Assembly: GCA_011523655.1 (NCBI GenBank)
Contig: WTGH01000018.1
Location: 186,001 to 250,000 of the forward strand
Length of the DNA: 64,000 bases
Direction: 5' to 3'
Source: Rhodospirillaceae bacterium
GTDB lineage: Bacteria > Pseudomonadota > Alphaproteobacteria > Bin65
Every line of letters begins with the position of its first letter. Within the stretch, counting starts at the first letter, position 1. Below the pieces are notes generated by a model. The model worked only from the letters and a program-made list of their open reading frames with translations. It was not told the DNA's origin and made no database searches. Positions 7,840 to 18,828 of the stretch are shown in pieces. A program made the translations under genes and the position numbers.

Positions 7840-8463
7840 TTACCCCGCCGGAGGCGGCGTCATCCAAGGGCGGTCCTGGGCGTGGCGGGCTTCGAAGCTG
7901 TCGATGCTGGCGGCCTTCTGGAGGGTGAGGCCGATATCGTCGAGGCCGTTGAGCAGGCAGTGCTTGCGGAAGGGCTCGACCTCGAAGGCGACGGTCTCGC
8001 CGTTCGGCCTCGTAATCGTCTGGGCCTCCAGATCGACCGTCACGGTCGCGTTGGCGCCCATCTGCGCGTCCGCCATCAGGGCGTCGACATCCGCCTGCGG
8101 CAGGGTGACCGGCAGGATGCCGTTCTTGAAGCAGTTGTTGAAGAAGATGTCGGCGAAGCTGGTCGAGATCACGCAGCGGATGCCGGCGTCGAGCAGGGCC
8201 CAGGGCGCGTGCTCGCGCGACGAGCCGCAGCCGAAATTGTCGCCGGCGACGAGGATTTTCGCGTCCCTGTAGGCCGGCTTGTCGAGCACGAATTCGCCGG
8301 TGACGACGCCGTTCCTGTCGGTGCGCATTTCGTGGAACAGGCCGGCGGACAGGCCGGTCCGCTTGATCGTCTTGAGATACTGCTTCGGGATGATCGCGTC
8401 GGTATCGACGTTGACCATCGGCAGCGGCGCCGCGACGCCGGTGAGCGTGGTGAATTTTTCCAT
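7840..8463 (-). CDS. leuD: 3-isopropylmalate dehydratase small subunit
   Basis: A 207-residue LeuD of normal length. It shows [13 protein letters not shown] near the N-terminus, [16 protein letters not shown], and [17 protein letters not shown]. With LeuC it isomerises 2-isopropylmalate to 3-isopropylmalate in leucine synthesis. It starts 15 bp after the leuC stop, so the two are translated from one mRNA. It is the last gene of the minus-strand ffh-to-leuD run. Confidence 0.95.
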   Translation of the reverse strand: MEKFTTLTGVAAPLPMVNVDTDAIIPKQYLKTIKRTGLSAGLFHEMRTDRNGVVTGEFVLDKPAYRDAKILVAGDNFGCGSSREHAPWALLDAGIRCVISTSFADIFFNNCFKNGILPVTLPQADVDALMADAQMGANATVTVDLEAQTITRPNGETVAFEVEPFRKHCLLNGLDDIGLTLQKAASIDSFEARHAQDRPWMTPPPAG

Positions 8464-8478
8464 CGGTCTTCTCCCGTA

Positions 8479-9894
8479 TCAGCCGGCCTGGAGCGCGCGC
8501 ACGTCGGCGAGCCGGCCGCTCACTGCCGCCGCCGCCGCCATCGCCGGGCTGACCAGATGGGTCCGCGCGCCGCGGCCCTGCCGGCCCTCGAAATTGCGGT
8601 TCGAGGTCGAGGCGCAGCGCGCGCCCATCGGCACCTTGTCGGCATTCATCGCCAGGCACATGGAACATCCCGGCTCGCGCCATTCGAAGCCGGCCTCGGA
8701 CAGCACCCGGTCCAGTCCTTCCTGCTCCGCCTGCTCCTTGACCAGCCCGGAGCCGGGCACGACCAGCGCGCGCACACCGTCTGCCACCCGGCGGCCCTTC
8801 GCGACCTCGGCGACCGCGCGCATGTCCTCGATCCGCCCGTTGGTGCAGGAGCCGATGAAGACGTAATCGACCGCGAGATCGGTCATCCGCTCGCCGCCTT
8901 CGAGGCCCATATAGTCGTACATGCGGGTCCAGGCGGCGCGCTGGGCGGCGTTCTCGGCCTGATCGAGGGTCGGCACGCTGCCGTCGATCGGCGAGACCTC
9001 CTGCGGGCTTGTGCCCCAGGTGACGATGGGCGGGATGTCCGACGCGTTCAGCGAGACTTCGGTCTCGTAGCGCGCGCCGTCGTCGGACGGCAGGGTTTTC
9101 CAGTACGCAAGCGCGGCTTCCCATTGCGCGCCCTTGGGCGTCTTGGGCCGGCCCTTCAGATAGTCGAACGTCGTCTCGTCCGGCGCGACCAGGCCGGCGC
9201 GGGCGCCTGCCTCGATCGACATGTTGCACACCGTCATGCGGCCTTCCATGGAGAGGTCGCGGACCGCCTCGCCGGCATATTCGATGACATGGCCCGTGCC
9301 GCCGGCGGTGCCGATCTTCCCGATGATGGCGAGGATCAGGTCCTTCGCCGTCACGCCGAGGGGCAGGGCGCCGTCCACCGCGATGCGCATGTTCTTGAGC
9401 GGGCGCTGGATCAGCGTCTGGGTCGCCAGGACATGCTCGACCTCCGAGGTGCCGATGCCGAAGGCGAGCGCGCCGAAGGCGCCGTGGGTCGCCGTGTGGC
9501 TGTCGCCGCACACGATGGTCGAGCCCGGCAGGGTGAGGCCCTGCTCCGGGCCGATGATATGGACGATGCCCTGGCGGATGTCGTCCATATCGAAGAATTC
9601 GATGCCGAATTCCCCGGCGTTCGAGCGCAGCAGGTCGATCTGGATCTGCGCTTCCGCGTCGTCGACCGTCATGCCCCGGCCCGGCGTGGTCGGGACGTTG
9701 TGATCGGCGACGGTGAGCGTCAGGTCCGGGCGGCGCACCGTCCGGCCGTTCTCGCGCAGCCCTTCGAAGGCCTGGGCGCTGGTGATCTCGTGCACCAGGT
9801 GCCTGTCGATATAGATCAGGCAGGTGCCGTCGTCCTGCTCGTGCACCAGGTGGCTCTGCCAGATCTTGTCGAAGAGCGTTCGGGGTTGGGTCAT
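8479..9894 (-). CDS. leuC: 3-isopropylmalate dehydratase large subunit
   Basis: A 471-residue aconitase-family protein. The 4Fe-4S ligands are Cys350 (FIGSCTNGR), Cys410 and Cys413 ([11 protein letters not shown]); the [24 protein letters not shown] substrate motif region is also present. It forms the heterodimeric isopropylmalate isomerase with LeuD. The longest frame extends to 10095 but is basic non-homologous sequence. The start at 9894 ([12 protein letters not shown]) has AGGGAGG 8 bp upstream. It lies 82 bp after rplS, linking leucine synthesis to the ribosomal operon. Confidence 0.95.
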   Translation of the reverse strand: MTQPRTLFDKIWQSHLVHEQDDGTCLIYIDRHLVHEITSAQAFEGLRENGRTVRRPDLTLTVADHNVPTTPGRGMTVDDAEAQIQIDLLRSNAGEFGIEFFDMDDIRQGIVHIIGPEQGLTLPGSTIVCGDSHTATHGAFGALAFGIGTSEVEHVLATQTLIQRPLKNMRIAVDGALPLGVTAKDLILAIIGKIGTAGGTGHVIEYAGEAVRDLSMEGRMTVCNMSIEAGARAGLVAPDETTFDYLKGRPKTPKGAQWEAALAYWKTLPSDDGARYETEVSLNASDIPPIVTWGTSPQEVSPIDGSVPTLDQAENAAQRAAWTRMYDYMGLEGGERMTDLAVDYVFIGSCTNGRIEDMRAVAEVAKGRRVADGVRALVVPGSGLVKEQAEQEGLDRVLSEAGFEWREPGCSMCLAMNADKVPMGARCASTSNRNFEGRQGRGARTHLVSPAMAAAAAVSGRLADVRALQAG

Positions 9895-9976
9895 CGCTTG
9901 GCCTCCCTGTCCGGGTTCCGTGCCGCCGTCCGCGGGATCGCGGCTGTGGCGCGCCGCGGGACGGCGCCGGACTCGT

Positions 9977-10555
9977 TCAGTCTTCCTTCTCTGCCGTGTC
10001 GGCGTCGTCGGCAGACGCTGTTTCGTTCTCCGCCTTGGCCGCCTCGGCTGTGCCGGATTCCGCCGGTGCCGTTTCGGCCTCCGCCTCTGCCGCAACGTCG
10101 GGTTCCGCAGCGGTCTCAGCCGGAGCCTCAGCAGGTACGGGCACTGCTGCGCTTTCGTCGACCGCGTCGGCCCCCTCGGCCTTCTTCATGCCGCGGCCGG
10201 TCGTCCGCTCGACGATACGGGCCCGCTTGCCGGTCCGGCCGCGCAGATAATAGAGCTTGGCCCGGCGGACCTTGCCGCGGCGGATAATCTCGATCGATTC
10301 GACGCGCGGGCTGTAGAGCGGAAAGACGCGCTCGACGCCCTCGCCGTAGGACAGCTTGCGCACCGTGAAGGACGAGTTGAGGCCGGCGTTGCGCCGCCCG
10401 ATGCACACGCCCTCGAACGCCTGGACCCGCTCGCGGTTGCCCTCGACGACCCGGACGTTGACCCGCACGGTATCGCCCGGGCTGAAATCCGGGATCTCCT
10501 TGTCGCCGGCAATCTCGGCGAGATGCTCCTGTTCGATTTCCTGGATGATGTTCAT
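9977..10555 (-). CDS. rplS: 50S ribosomal protein L19 with acidic Ala/Glu-rich C-terminal extension
   Basis: Residues 1 to about 120 are a standard L19 ([61 protein letters not shown]), located at the 30S-50S interface. A 70-residue tail of Ala, Glu, Asp and Pro follows, ending [11 protein letters not shown]19 is usually about 115-130 residues, so the extension is unusual. It lies 4 bp after trmD in the conserved rpsP-rimM-trmD-rplS order. Confidence 0.95.
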   Translation of the reverse strand: MNIIQEIEQEHLAEIAGDKEIPDFSPGDTVRVNVRVVEGNRERVQAFEGVCIGRRNAGLNSSFTVRKLSYGEGVERVFPLYSPRVESIEIIRRGKVRRAKLYYLRGRTGKRARIVERTTGRGMKKAEGADAVDESAAVPVPAEAPAETAAEPDVAAEAEAETAPAESGTAEAAKAENETASADDADTAEKED

Positions 10556-10559
10556 CGGC

Positions 10560-11291
10560 TTACACGCCTTTCCCCGGTTGCTGCCCGGCGTATCGGGCCC
10601 AAAGGTCGGGCCGGCGCATCCGGGTGATGTCCTCTGCCTGCGCCAGCCGCCATTCGGCGACCCGCGCGTGATGTCCCGACAGCAGCACCTCCGGCACGGT
10701 CATGCCGTTCCAGGTCTGCGGCCGTGTGTAGTGGGGATGCTCCAGCAGCCCCCGCTCGAAACTTTCCTCCGCCAGCGAACGCGCGTCGCCGACGACGCCG
10801 GGCAGCAGGCGCACGCAGGCGTCGATCAGCACTGCCGCTGCCGGCTCGCCGCCGGACAGGACATAGTCGCCGATGCTCATTTCCTCCAGGGCGTGCGCCT
10901 CGATCGCGCGCTGGTCGACCCCCTCATAGCGGCCGCACAGGATGACCGCACCGGGCCCCGCCGCCAGTTCGCGCGCCCGCCGTTGGGTCAGCGGCGCGCC
11001 GCTCGGCGACAGAAAAATGCGCGGCCGGCCGTCCGCCGGCCCGGCATCCAGCGACCGCAGGGCCGCATCGACGATGTCGGCCCGCATCACCATGCCCGGC
11101 CCGCCGCCGAAGGGCGTATCGTCCACCGTGGCATGCCTGTCGCGCGCAAAATCGCGGATATCCACGGTATCCAGAGACCACACGCCCCCGTCCAGCGCCT
11201 TGCCCGCCAGCGAATGGCCCAGGCAGCCCGGAAACATCTCCGGGAACAGGGTCAGCACCGTGGCCGACCAGGCGGTAGCGCCGGCGCTCAC
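10560..11291 (-). CDS. trmD: tRNA (guanine37-N1)-methyltransferase
   Basis: A 243-residue SPOUT enzyme that puts the N1-methyl group on G37 of tRNAs and so prevents frameshifting. Visible motifs are [34 protein letters not shown], the SAM-binding trefoil-knot segment [10 protein letters not shown] and [14 protein letters not shown]. The start overlaps the rimM stop by 4 bp. Confidence 0.95.
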   Translation of the reverse strand: MSAGATAWSATVLTLFPEMFPGCLGHSLAGKALDGGVWSLDTVDIRDFARDRHATVDDTPFGGGPGMVMRADIVDAALRSLDAGPADGRPRIFLSPSGAPLTQRRARELAAGPGAVILCGRYEGVDQRAIEAHALEEMSIGDYVLSGGEPAAAVLIDACVRLLPGVVGDARSLAEESFERGLLEHPHYTRPQTWNGMTVPEVLLSGHHARVAEWRLAQAEDITRMRRPDLWARYAGQQPGKGV

Positions 11292-11827
11292 CGGTCGTCC
11301 TCCGCCGCCGCCGGCGCTTCGGCCTCCGCCAGGTGCACGGCATCGACGGTCACTTCGCCGGCGGCCAGGTCGATGTGCGGAACGGCGGTCCGCGTAAACG
11401 GCAGCAGGACCAGCCGGCGCGACGGCCGGCGGATCTCGATCAGGTCGCCGGCGCCGAAATCGTGCAGCGCGTGGACGGTTCCGGCGGCGCGGCCTTCCGA
11501 ATCGACGACGCGCAGGCCGAGCAGGTCGGCGTGGTAGAATTCGTCCTCCCCGGGCGCCGGCAGGCGTTCGCGCGGGACATGGAGCCTCAGGCCCTTGAGC
11601 GCTTCGGCCGCATCGCGATCCGCGATTCCGCTCAGGCGCGCGATCACGGTTCCGCCGGATTCGCCGACCAGCGACAGCTCGAAGGCGCGCGCGCCCCCGG
11701 CATCGGTCACCGGCCCGTAGGCGGCGACGTCCTCCGGCGCGTCCGTAAACGGCTTGATCCTGACGTTGCCGCGCACCCCGTGCGCCCCGGCAACCGCCCC
11801 AATGCAGACCATCTTGCGCTCCGACAT
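11288..11827 (-). CDS. rimM: 16S rRNA processing protein RimM
   Basis: A 179-residue ribosome maturation factor that acts on the 30S head and binds S19. The N-terminal barrel begins [22 protein letters not shown]; the C-terminal PRC-barrel has [18 protein letters not shown] and [17 protein letters not shown]. The frame is open further upstream into the rpsP tail. I chose ATG 11827 ([10 protein letters not shown]) as the family-like start; an ATG at 11869, overlapping the end of rpsP, is an alternative. It is coupled to trmD by a 4-bp overlap. Confidence 0.92.
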   Translation of the reverse strand: MSERKMVCIGAVAGAHGVRGNVRIKPFTDAPEDVAAYGPVTDAGGARAFELSLVGESGGTVIARLSGIADRDAAEALKGLRLHVPRERLPAPGEDEFYHADLLGLRVVDSEGRAAGTVHALHDFGAGDLIEIRRPSRRLVLLPFTRTAVPHIDLAAGEVTVDAVHLAEAEAPAAAEDDR

Positions 11828-11858
11828 GACCGGCCGGACCGGCAGCGACGCCGCCGGG

Positions 11859-12329
11859 TCAGCCTTCATCCTTGGCTTCGGCCTCGGCTCCGGCTTCAGC
11901 TTCAGCCTCAACTTCGGTTTCGGCCTCGGCTCCGGCTTCAGCCTCAACTTCGGTTTCAGCCTCGACTTCGGGCTTGGCCGACGCAGCCGCCTTTTGTTTC
12001 TCTTCGCGCTCGCGGCGGCGCTCCAGCGTCTTCTCGCCCGGCAGGTGTTTTTTCGTCTGAACCGGCGCCTCGCGCCGGCCGGCGAGGCCGGCGGTGCCGA
12101 GGAAACGCGATACGCGGTCCGACGGCAGCGCGCCGACGCCGAGCCAGTGCCGCACCCGTTCCTCCTTCAGGACGACCCGGTCCGGATGGTCTTTCGGCAG
12201 CATCGGGTTGTAGGAGCCGACGCGCTCGATGAAACGGCCGTCGCGCGGCATGCGCGAATCGGCCACGACGATCCGGTAGAAGGGGCGTTTTTTCGCCCCG
12301 CCCCGGGCCAGTCTGATGCGTAGGGACAT
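11859..12329 (-). CDS. rpsP: 30S ribosomal protein S16 with acidic repetitive C-terminal tail
   Basis: Residues 1 to about 85 are a normal S16 ([54 protein letters not shown]). After a basic Lys/Arg linker ([11 protein letters not shown]) comes a tail of about 40 residues made of alternating Glu-Ala/Glu-Val units ending AKDEG. Total length is 156, against about 80-90 normally. The tail is encoded by an imperfect 36-bp DNA repeat. It is the first ribosomal gene after ffh. Confidence 0.95.
   Translation of the reverse strand: MSLRIRLARGGAKKRPFYRIVVADSRMPRDGRFIERVGSYNPMLPKDHPDRVVLKEERVRHWLGVGALPSDRVSRFLGTAGLAGRREAPVQTKKHLPGEKTLERRREREEKQKAAASAKPEVEAETEVEAEAGAEAETEVEAEAEAGAEAEAKDEG
11876..11970 (-). 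repeat. Imperfect 36-bp tandem repeat encoding the S16 acidic tail
   Basis: On the plus strand the phrase GGCCTCGGCTCCGGCTTCAG followed by CCTCAACTTCGGTTT recurs about 36-42 bp apart, with a partial third copy (CAGCCTCGACTTCGGG). Translated on the minus strand this gives repeated [11 protein letters not shown] units. Such arrays change length by slippage. Confidence 0.8.
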
Positions 12330-12374
12330 GTGAGTTTCTCTCGCGTTCCGTTCAGGGATTCTCTTGGCTTCGGG

Positions 12375-13853
<1,479 letters not shown>

Positions 13854-14104
13854 GCGCGTCCGGCGTCCCTTTCCCTTCGCGCCGCCCAATGCAAAACGCG
13901 CCCGTGTGCGAACCTTCGCAGACGGACGGGCCCCCTGAGGAGCGCCTTGGGCAATGCGGCGCTGAATTCGTGGCGCGATGTAGGGGCGCGCAAGCGGCCG
14001 GTCAAGCCGGCAAACGCCGCAGCGAAGCGCCGATCCTTCGGCTCCCCGCGCCAACCACTCTGCCGCGTGGACAGGCGCGGCGGAAACACCATATCTCCCC
14101 GGCC

Positions 14105-14959
14105 ATGAACCAGACCGGCCATAACAACCCGGCCTTCGATCCCGCCGGCGTCCCCTTCGTCAAGATGCACGGCGCGGGCAACGATTTCGTGATGCTCGAC
14201 CTGCGGGACGGCGCGGCGGCGCCCGGCGCCGGGACCGCGGCGGAGATCGCCGACCGCCGCCGCGGCGTCGGTTGCGATCAGCTCGTCGTGATCGTGCCGG
14301 CGCCGACCGGACTGGCGGACTACGGACTGCTGTTCCTGAACAGCGACGGATCGGCGTCCGGCGCCTGCGGCAACGGCACCCGCTGCGCCGCCGCGCTGCT
14401 GATGGACGAGACCGGCAGCACCGAAATCTCCTTCGAAAGCGAAGCCGGCGTTCTCGACTGCCTGCGCAACGGCGACGGCAGCGTGGCGGTCGACATGGGC
14501 CGGCCGGCGACGGACTGGCGCGAAATCCCGCTCTCGGAAGACCGGGACACGCTGCATCTCGGCATTGCGGAAGGCCCGCTCAGCGATCCGGTTGGCGTCG
14601 GCATGGGCAATCCCCATGCCGTCTTCTTCGTCGAGGACGCCGAGAGCGTGCCGATCGAACGGATCGGCCCGGTCCTCGAACATCACCGCCTGTTCCCGGA
14701 ACGGGCCAATATCGGCGTCGCCCAGGCGAAGGGCCGAGGCCGGCTCCGCCTGCGGGTGTGGGAGCGCGGTGCGGGGCTCACCCAGGCCTGCGGCTCCGGC
14801 GCCTGCGCCGCCGCAGTCGCCGCGGTTCGCCGGGGACTGACGGATCGCAAGGTCACGGTCGAGGTCGATGGCGGCGAACTGTTCATCGACTGGGCGGAGG
14901 ACGATCACGTCCTGATGTCCGGCCCGACCGCCACCAGCTTCCGCGGCGTGCTGGCATGA
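14105..14959 (+). CDS. dapF: Diaminopimelate epimerase
   Basis: A 284-residue cofactor-independent racemase converting LL-DAP to meso-DAP for lysine and peptidoglycan. The two catalytic cysteines are visible: Cys88 in SASGACGNGTRC and Cys229 in TQACGSGACAAA. The start motif FVKMHGAGNDFVMLD is conserved. The frame is open from 13889, but the N-terminus is family-like only from the ATG at 14105. The stop overlaps the mtaB start (ATGA). Confidence 0.95.
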   Translation: MNQTGHNNPAFDPAGVPFVKMHGAGNDFVMLDLRDGAAAPGAGTAAEIADRRRGVGCDQLVVIVPAPTGLADYGLLFLNSDGSASGACGNGTRCAAALLMDETGSTEISFESEAGVLDCLRNGDGSVAVDMGRPATDWREIPLSEDRDTLHLGIAEGPLSDPVGVGMGNPHAVFFVEDAESVPIERIGPVLEHHRLFPERANIGVAQAKGRGRLRLRVWERGAGLTQACGSGACAAAVAAVRRGLTDRKVTVEVDGGELFIDWAEDDHVLMSGPTATSFRGVLA

Positions 14960-16248
14960 CGGCGCATCCCGAACCGCAGGTGGTGACCTTCGGCTGCCGG
15001 CTGAATGCGGCGGAATCGAGCGCAATTGCGGCGCACGCCGCCGGGCTGGGCGATGCGGTGATCGTGAACACCTGCGCAGTGACCGCCGAGGCCGAGCGCC
15101 AGGCGCGGCAGGCCGTGCGGCGGGCGCGGCGGCAGCGGCCGGGCGCCCGGATCGTCGTCACCGGATGCGCGGCGCAGATCGATCCCGGCGCCTGGGCGGC
15201 GATGCCGGAGGTCGATCGCGTCGTCGGCAATGTCGAAAAGATGGACCCGGCAACTTTCCTGGCGGCGAACGACGCGCCGGTGCAGGTCAACGACATCATG
15301 GCTGTGCGCGAGACCGCGAGCCACCTGGCCGGCGGCTTTGACGGCCGGGCCCGGGCCTATGTCCAGGTCCAGAACGGCTGCGACCACCGCTGCACCTTCT
15401 GCATCATCCCCTACGGCCGGGGCAACAGCCGCTCGGCCGCGCTCGGCCCGATCGTCGAACAGGCACGCGCGCTGGTCGAAACCGGTTATCGCGAGATCGT
15501 GCTGACCGGCGTCGATATCACCGCCTGGGGCGCCGACCTGCCGGGGACGCCGTCGCTCGGGCAGATGGTGCAGCGGCTGCTCGCCGCCGTGCCGGAGCTG
15601 CCGCGCCTGCGCCTGACCTCGCTCGATTGCGCCGAAGTCGACGGGACGCTGCTGCGCCTGATCGCCGAGGAGCCGCGGCTGATGCCCCATCTGCATGTCA
15701 GCCTCCAGGCCGGCGACGACCTTGTCCTCAAGCGCATGAAGCGGCGGCACAGCCGGCGGCAGGCCATCGACTTCTGCCGGCGGGTCCGCGATCTTCGCCC
15801 GGACATCGCGCTGGGCGCCGACCTGATCGCCGGCTTCCCGACCGAGACCGAGGACATGTTCCGGCGCACGCTCGACCTGGTCGAGGACTGCGGCCTCGTC
15901 TTCCTGCACGTCTTTCCCTATTCGGAGCGGCCCGGCACGCCGGCGGCGCGGATGCCGGCGATGCCGAAGCGGGTCCGCAAGGAACGCGCCGGCCGTCTGC
16001 GCGCGCGGGGCGCCGAAGCGCTCCGGCGCTGGCTCGCCGGCCAGGCCGGCCGCGACATTGCCGTGCTGGTCGAAGGCGAAGGCAAGGGCCGCAGCGAACA
16101 CTATGCCGCCGTGCGCTTCGACGGCGCCGCCTTTGCCGAAGATACAAACGAGGCCGGCTGTCTCGCCGGCAGCATCGTCCCGATGCGCGTCACCGGCGCG
16201 GCCGACGACGTATTGCTCGCCGGTCCGGCGCACGGGCTGCCCGCGTAA
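14956..16248 (+). CDS. mtaB: tRNA t6A37 methylthiotransferase MtaB
   Basis: A 430-residue radical-SAM methylthiotransferase adding a methylthio group to t6A37 of tRNA. The UPF0004 cluster cysteines are Cys14 (TFGCRLNAAES), Cys40 (VNTCAVT) and Cys71 (VTGCAAQ). The radical-SAM triad is Cys142, Cys146 and Cys149 (NGCDHRCTFCIIPYGRG). The short N-terminus and the GCRLN motif favour MtaB over MiaB or RimO. It starts at the ATG overlapping the dapF stop and overlaps ftsY by one base. Confidence 0.93.
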   Translation: MTAHPEPQVVTFGCRLNAAESSAIAAHAAGLGDAVIVNTCAVTAEAERQARQAVRRARRQRPGARIVVTGCAAQIDPGAWAAMPEVDRVVGNVEKMDPATFLAANDAPVQVNDIMAVRETASHLAGGFDGRARAYVQVQNGCDHRCTFCIIPYGRGNSRSAALGPIVEQARALVETGYREIVLTGVDITAWGADLPGTPSLGQMVQRLLAAVPELPRLRLTSLDCAEVDGTLLRLIAEEPRLMPHLHVSLQAGDDLVLKRMKRRHSRRQAIDFCRRVRDLRPDIALGADLIAGFPTETEDMFRRTLDLVEDCGLVFLHVFPYSERPGTPAARMPAMPKRVRKERAGRLRARGAEALRRWLAGQAGRDIAVLVEGEGKGRSEHYAAVRFDGAAFAEDTNEAGCLAGSIVPMRVTGAADDVLLAGPAHGLPA

Positions 16249-17267
16249 TGGCTTTGTTCCGCCGCCGGAAAGATGCGCCGGAGCCGGCGGCCGGCGAACC
16301 CGGACCGGCGCAAAGGCGCGGCTGGCTCAGCCGGCTGCGCGACGGGCTCGGCAAGTCCTCCTCGCGGTTGGCCGAAGGCATCGGCGGCCTGGTCGGCGGC
16401 GGCCGGCGGCGGCTCGACGACGCCACGCTGGAGGCCCTGGAAGACATCCTGATCACCGCCGACCTCGGCCCCTCGACGGCGGCCCGGCTGGTCGCCGATC
16501 TGGGCGCGCGGCGCTTCGACCAGGAACTGTCGGAAGCGGACATCCGCGCCGAATTCGCCGCCGACATCGGCGCGATTCTCGAACCGGTCGCCCGGCCGCT
16601 GGCGGTCGATCCGGCGCACCGGCCCCATGTCGTGCTGGTGGTCGGCGTCAACGGCAGCGGCAAGACGACGACCATCGGCAAGCTCGCGAAGAACCATCGC
16701 GACGCCGGGCTGAGCGTGATGATGGCGGCCGGCGACACCTTCCGGGCGGCGGCGATCGACCAGCTGAAAATCTGGGCCGAGCGGACGGATAGCGCCATCC
16801 TCGCGCGCGACCCCGGCGCCGACGCCGCAGGCCTCGCCTTCGACGCGCTGAAACAGGCGCAGGACGGCGGCCACGACCTGCTGCTGATCGACACCGCCGG
16901 GCGCCTGCAGAACAAGAAGGAGCTGATGGACGAACTGGCCAAGATCGTGCGCGTGCTGCGCAAGATCGACGGCGGCGCGCCCCACGACGTATTGCTCGTG
17001 CTCGACGCCACGGTCGGCCAGAACGCCCACAGCCAGGTCGAGGCGTTCCGCGACATGGCGGCGGTGACCGGCCTGATCGTCACCAAGCTCGACGGTACGG
17101 CGCGCGGCGGCGTGGTGGTCTCGCTGGCCGAGAAATTCGGTCTGCCGGTCCATGCCGTCGGCGTCGGCGAAAGCGCCGAGGACATGCGCCCCTTCGCGGC
17201 GCAGGACTACGCCCGCAGCCTGATGGGGCTCGATCCGGCGGGCGGCAGCCGGGAGGCGGCGGCATGA
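16248..17267 (+). CDS. ftsY: Signal recognition particle receptor FtsY
   Basis: A 339-residue SRP GTPase. The acidic A-domain of enterobacterial FtsY is replaced by about 55 mostly basic residues. The NG domain has LEDILITADLGPSTAARL, P-loop VGVNGSGKTTTIGKLA, AGDTFRAAAIDQL, DTAGRLQNKKELM and TKLDGTARGG. The start ATG shares an A with the mtaB TAA. It pairs with Ffh for co-translational membrane targeting. Confidence 0.95.
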   Translation: MALFRRRKDAPEPAAGEPGPAQRRGWLSRLRDGLGKSSSRLAEGIGGLVGGGRRRLDDATLEALEDILITADLGPSTAARLVADLGARRFDQELSEADIRAEFAADIGAILEPVARPLAVDPAHRPHVVLVVGVNGSGKTTTIGKLAKNHRDAGLSVMMAAGDTFRAAAIDQLKIWAERTDSAILARDPGADAAGLAFDALKQAQDGGHDLLLIDTAGRLQNKKELMDELAKIVRVLRKIDGGAPHDVLLVLDATVGQNAHSQVEAFRDMAAVTGLIVTKLDGTARGGVVVSLAEKFGLPVHAVGVGESAEDMRPFAAQDYARSLMGLDPAGGSREAAA

Positions 17268-17887
17268 CGCTGAAATTCGCGGCAGATCCCTCCGAGAAAT
17301 CGCGGGTCACGCCGCTGGCCCGGACCTTCATCGAGTTCGGGCCGCTCGGGGCCTTCTTCGTCTGCTATTTCGTCTGGGACCTGATGGTCGCCACCGCCGC
17401 CTTCATCCCGGCGATGCTGGTGTCGCTGGCGCTTTCGATCAGGCTCGAGCGGCGGGTGCCGCTGATGCCGCTGGTCACCACGGTGGTCGTGGTGATCTTC
17501 GGCGGCCTGACGCTGATCCTGCAGGACGACACCTTCATCAAGATGAAGCCGACCATCGTGAACGGCCTGTTCGCCTTCGCCCTGTTCGCCGGCCTGCTGT
17601 TCCGCCGCGCCTTCCTGAAATACCTGTTCGGTCCGGTGTTTCAGCTGACCGACGAGGGCTGGTTCAAGCTGTCCTTCCGCTGGGCCTGCTTCTTCGTTTT
17701 CATGGCCGTGCTGAACGAGATCGTCTGGCGCACCCAGACCGAGAGCTTCTGGGTCTCCTTCAAGGTGTTCGGCAACATGCCGATCACCATCGTCTTCGCG
17801 CTCTCGCAGCTGCCGCTGATCCAGCGCCATTCCACCGACGGCGGCCCGTTCGGCGACCTCAAGCGGGAGAAGACGGAAGGGGAGTAG
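17264..17887 (+). CDS. yciB: Inner-membrane-spanning protein YciB (septation protein A family)
   Basis: A 207-residue polytopic inner-membrane protein with five or six hydrophobic segments. It carries family motifs: FIEFGPLGAFFVCY, ERRVPLMPLVTTVVVVIFGGLTL, QDDTFIKMKPTIVNGLFA and NEIVWRTQTESFWVSFKVFG. YciB/IspZ proteins affect envelope and division; the biochemical role is not settled. The start overlaps the ftsY stop by 4 bp, closing the dapF-mtaB-ftsY-yciB operon. Confidence 0.92.
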   Translation: MTLKFAADPSEKSRVTPLARTFIEFGPLGAFFVCYFVWDLMVATAAFIPAMLVSLALSIRLERRVPLMPLVTTVVVVIFGGLTLILQDDTFIKMKPTIVNGLFAFALFAGLLFRRAFLKYLFGPVFQLTDEGWFKLSFRWACFFVFMAVLNEIVWRTQTESFWVSFKVFGNMPITIVFALSQLPLIQRHSTDGGPFGDLKREKTEGE

Positions 17888-17943
17888 CGGCATTCGTTGC
17901 CGTGAACGCTTCCAGCGCGCCGAACCTCGCGCGCCGTATCCCG

Positions 17944-18052
17944 CCCTTCGATACGCCCCGGATAAAATCCGGGGCTACTCAGGGTGAGGGTCGAGTAGCG
18001 GGAAAACCTTACCCCTCATCCCGAGTAGGCGCACCAGCGCCGTATCGAGGGA
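17944..18052. repeat. Type-1 intergenic inverted-repeat element (copy B)
   Basis: The same arms as copy A: CCCTTCGATACGCCCCGGAT, then CTACTCAGGGTGAGGG, and on the right CCCTCATCCCGAGTAG and CGTATCGAGGGAC. It lies between the 3' ends of convergent yciB and the small monooxygenase-like gene, so it could end transcription from both sides. Confidence 0.85.
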
Positions 18053-18063
18053 CGCTCGGCAGG

Positions 18064-18399
18064 TTACTCCGCCGCGATGGCCGGGGCCGGTTCGAGCACG
18101 CGGACCTCGCCGGCTGCATTGTCGGTGATACAGAACACGGAGAAGAACTCGATCTCCGGTTCCATGCCGTAGCGCTCGACGATGCCGTCGCGCCAGGGGC
18201 CCGAATAAAAGGCCTCGGCGGCTTCGCGGCTCTCCCACTGGTAGACGCCGCCGGCGACGCCGTTGTCGGCGCAGATGAAATGCTTGCTGACGAGGCCCGG
18301 CACGTCGCGGAAGCCGGGCGCGATCTTCTCGTGATGGTCGCGGCAGGCCGCCCGGTCGATGGACGGCGGCAGCCGGTAGCGGACGACGGCGCAGATCAT
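18064..18399 (-). CDS. YdhR/ABM-like putative monooxygenase domain protein
   Basis: A 111-residue single-domain protein starting MICAVVRYRLPPSIDR. It has the ferredoxin-like dimeric alpha/beta-barrel pattern (GLVSKHFICADNGVAGGVYQWESREAAEAFY), matching YdhR-type proteins; the Gly-x-Tyr-x-Trp strand and the Ala-x-x-Phe-Tyr helix are typical. No cofactor is expected in this fold and the substrate is unknown. It is a single gene between a repeat element and a divergent small secreted protein. Confidence 0.65.
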   Translation of the reverse strand: MICAVVRYRLPPSIDRAACRDHHEKIAPGFRDVPGLVSKHFICADNGVAGGVYQWESREAAEAFYSGPWRDGIVERYGMEPEIEFFSVFCITDNAAGEVRVLEPAPAIAAE

Positions 18400-18448
18400 G
18401 GCGTGTTTCCTGTTTTCCGTTCCCGGCCCGGGCCGCGGGCGATCCGCG

Positions 18449-18475
18449 TTGACCGGAACCGGCAGTCGGTATAGG
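18449..18475 (+). promoter_or_regulatory. Possible sigma-70 promoter of the small secreted protein
   Basis: TTGACC at 18449-18454 and TATAGG at 18470-18475, with a 15-bp spacer, 44 bp before the ATG at 18520. The spacer is short, so this is only a candidate. Confidence 0.35.
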
Positions 18476-18519
18476 GTTTCTATAGCATATTCCGAGAAGT
18501 TCCTGTGGGGAGGATTCCC

Positions 18520-18684
18520 ATGCGTGAGATCAAGAAAACCGCCCTCGGCCTTTGTGTCGCCGGATTCGTGCTCGGCACCGCCGGTGCGGCCTTCGCCTGC
18601 CCGATGGCCGGCATGGCCCAGAGCGACAAACCGAAGGTCGAGCAGACGGTCGTAACCAACACGACGACCGCCGAAGAGGAATAG
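18520..18684 (+). CDS. Small exported protein (54 aa) of unknown function
   Basis: Translation of 55 codons gives MREIKKTALGLCVAGFVL, then GTAGAAFACPMAGMAQSDK and a Thr/Glu-rich end (TTTAEEE). There is a basic n-region, a hydrophobic core and an AFA cleavage site just before Cys-Pro-Met, so the mature peptide would be about 28 residues. GGGGAGG sits 6 bp before the ATG. A strong hairpin with a T-rich tail follows at 18761. No family recognised. The gene is easily missed because it is short. Confidence 0.65.
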   Translation: MREIKKTALGLCVAGFVLGTAGAAFACPMAGMAQSDKPKVEQTVVTNTTTAEEE

Positions 18685-18760
18685 GCCCGGTCCGCGCCCG
18701 ACCCGCGGACCCCGACCCGCATACAGGGCGCCGCGGGAGGAGCGCCGAAGTGTGACAGAC

Positions 18761-18804
18761 GGCTTCCCGCGGTGCGGACCGCGGGGAGCCGCTTTGCGTT
18801 TTGG
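18761..18804. terminator. Rho-independent terminator between convergent genes
   Basis: A 13-bp stem GGCTTCCCGCGGT / ACCGCGGGGAGCC (one mismatch) with GCGG loop, followed by GCTTTGCGTTTT. It lies 76 bp after the small secreted gene stop and 24 bp from the stop of the opposing Mpo1-like gene. Confidence 0.75.
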
Positions 18805-18828
18805 GCGGCAGGAAAGCGGGTGGGCAAC

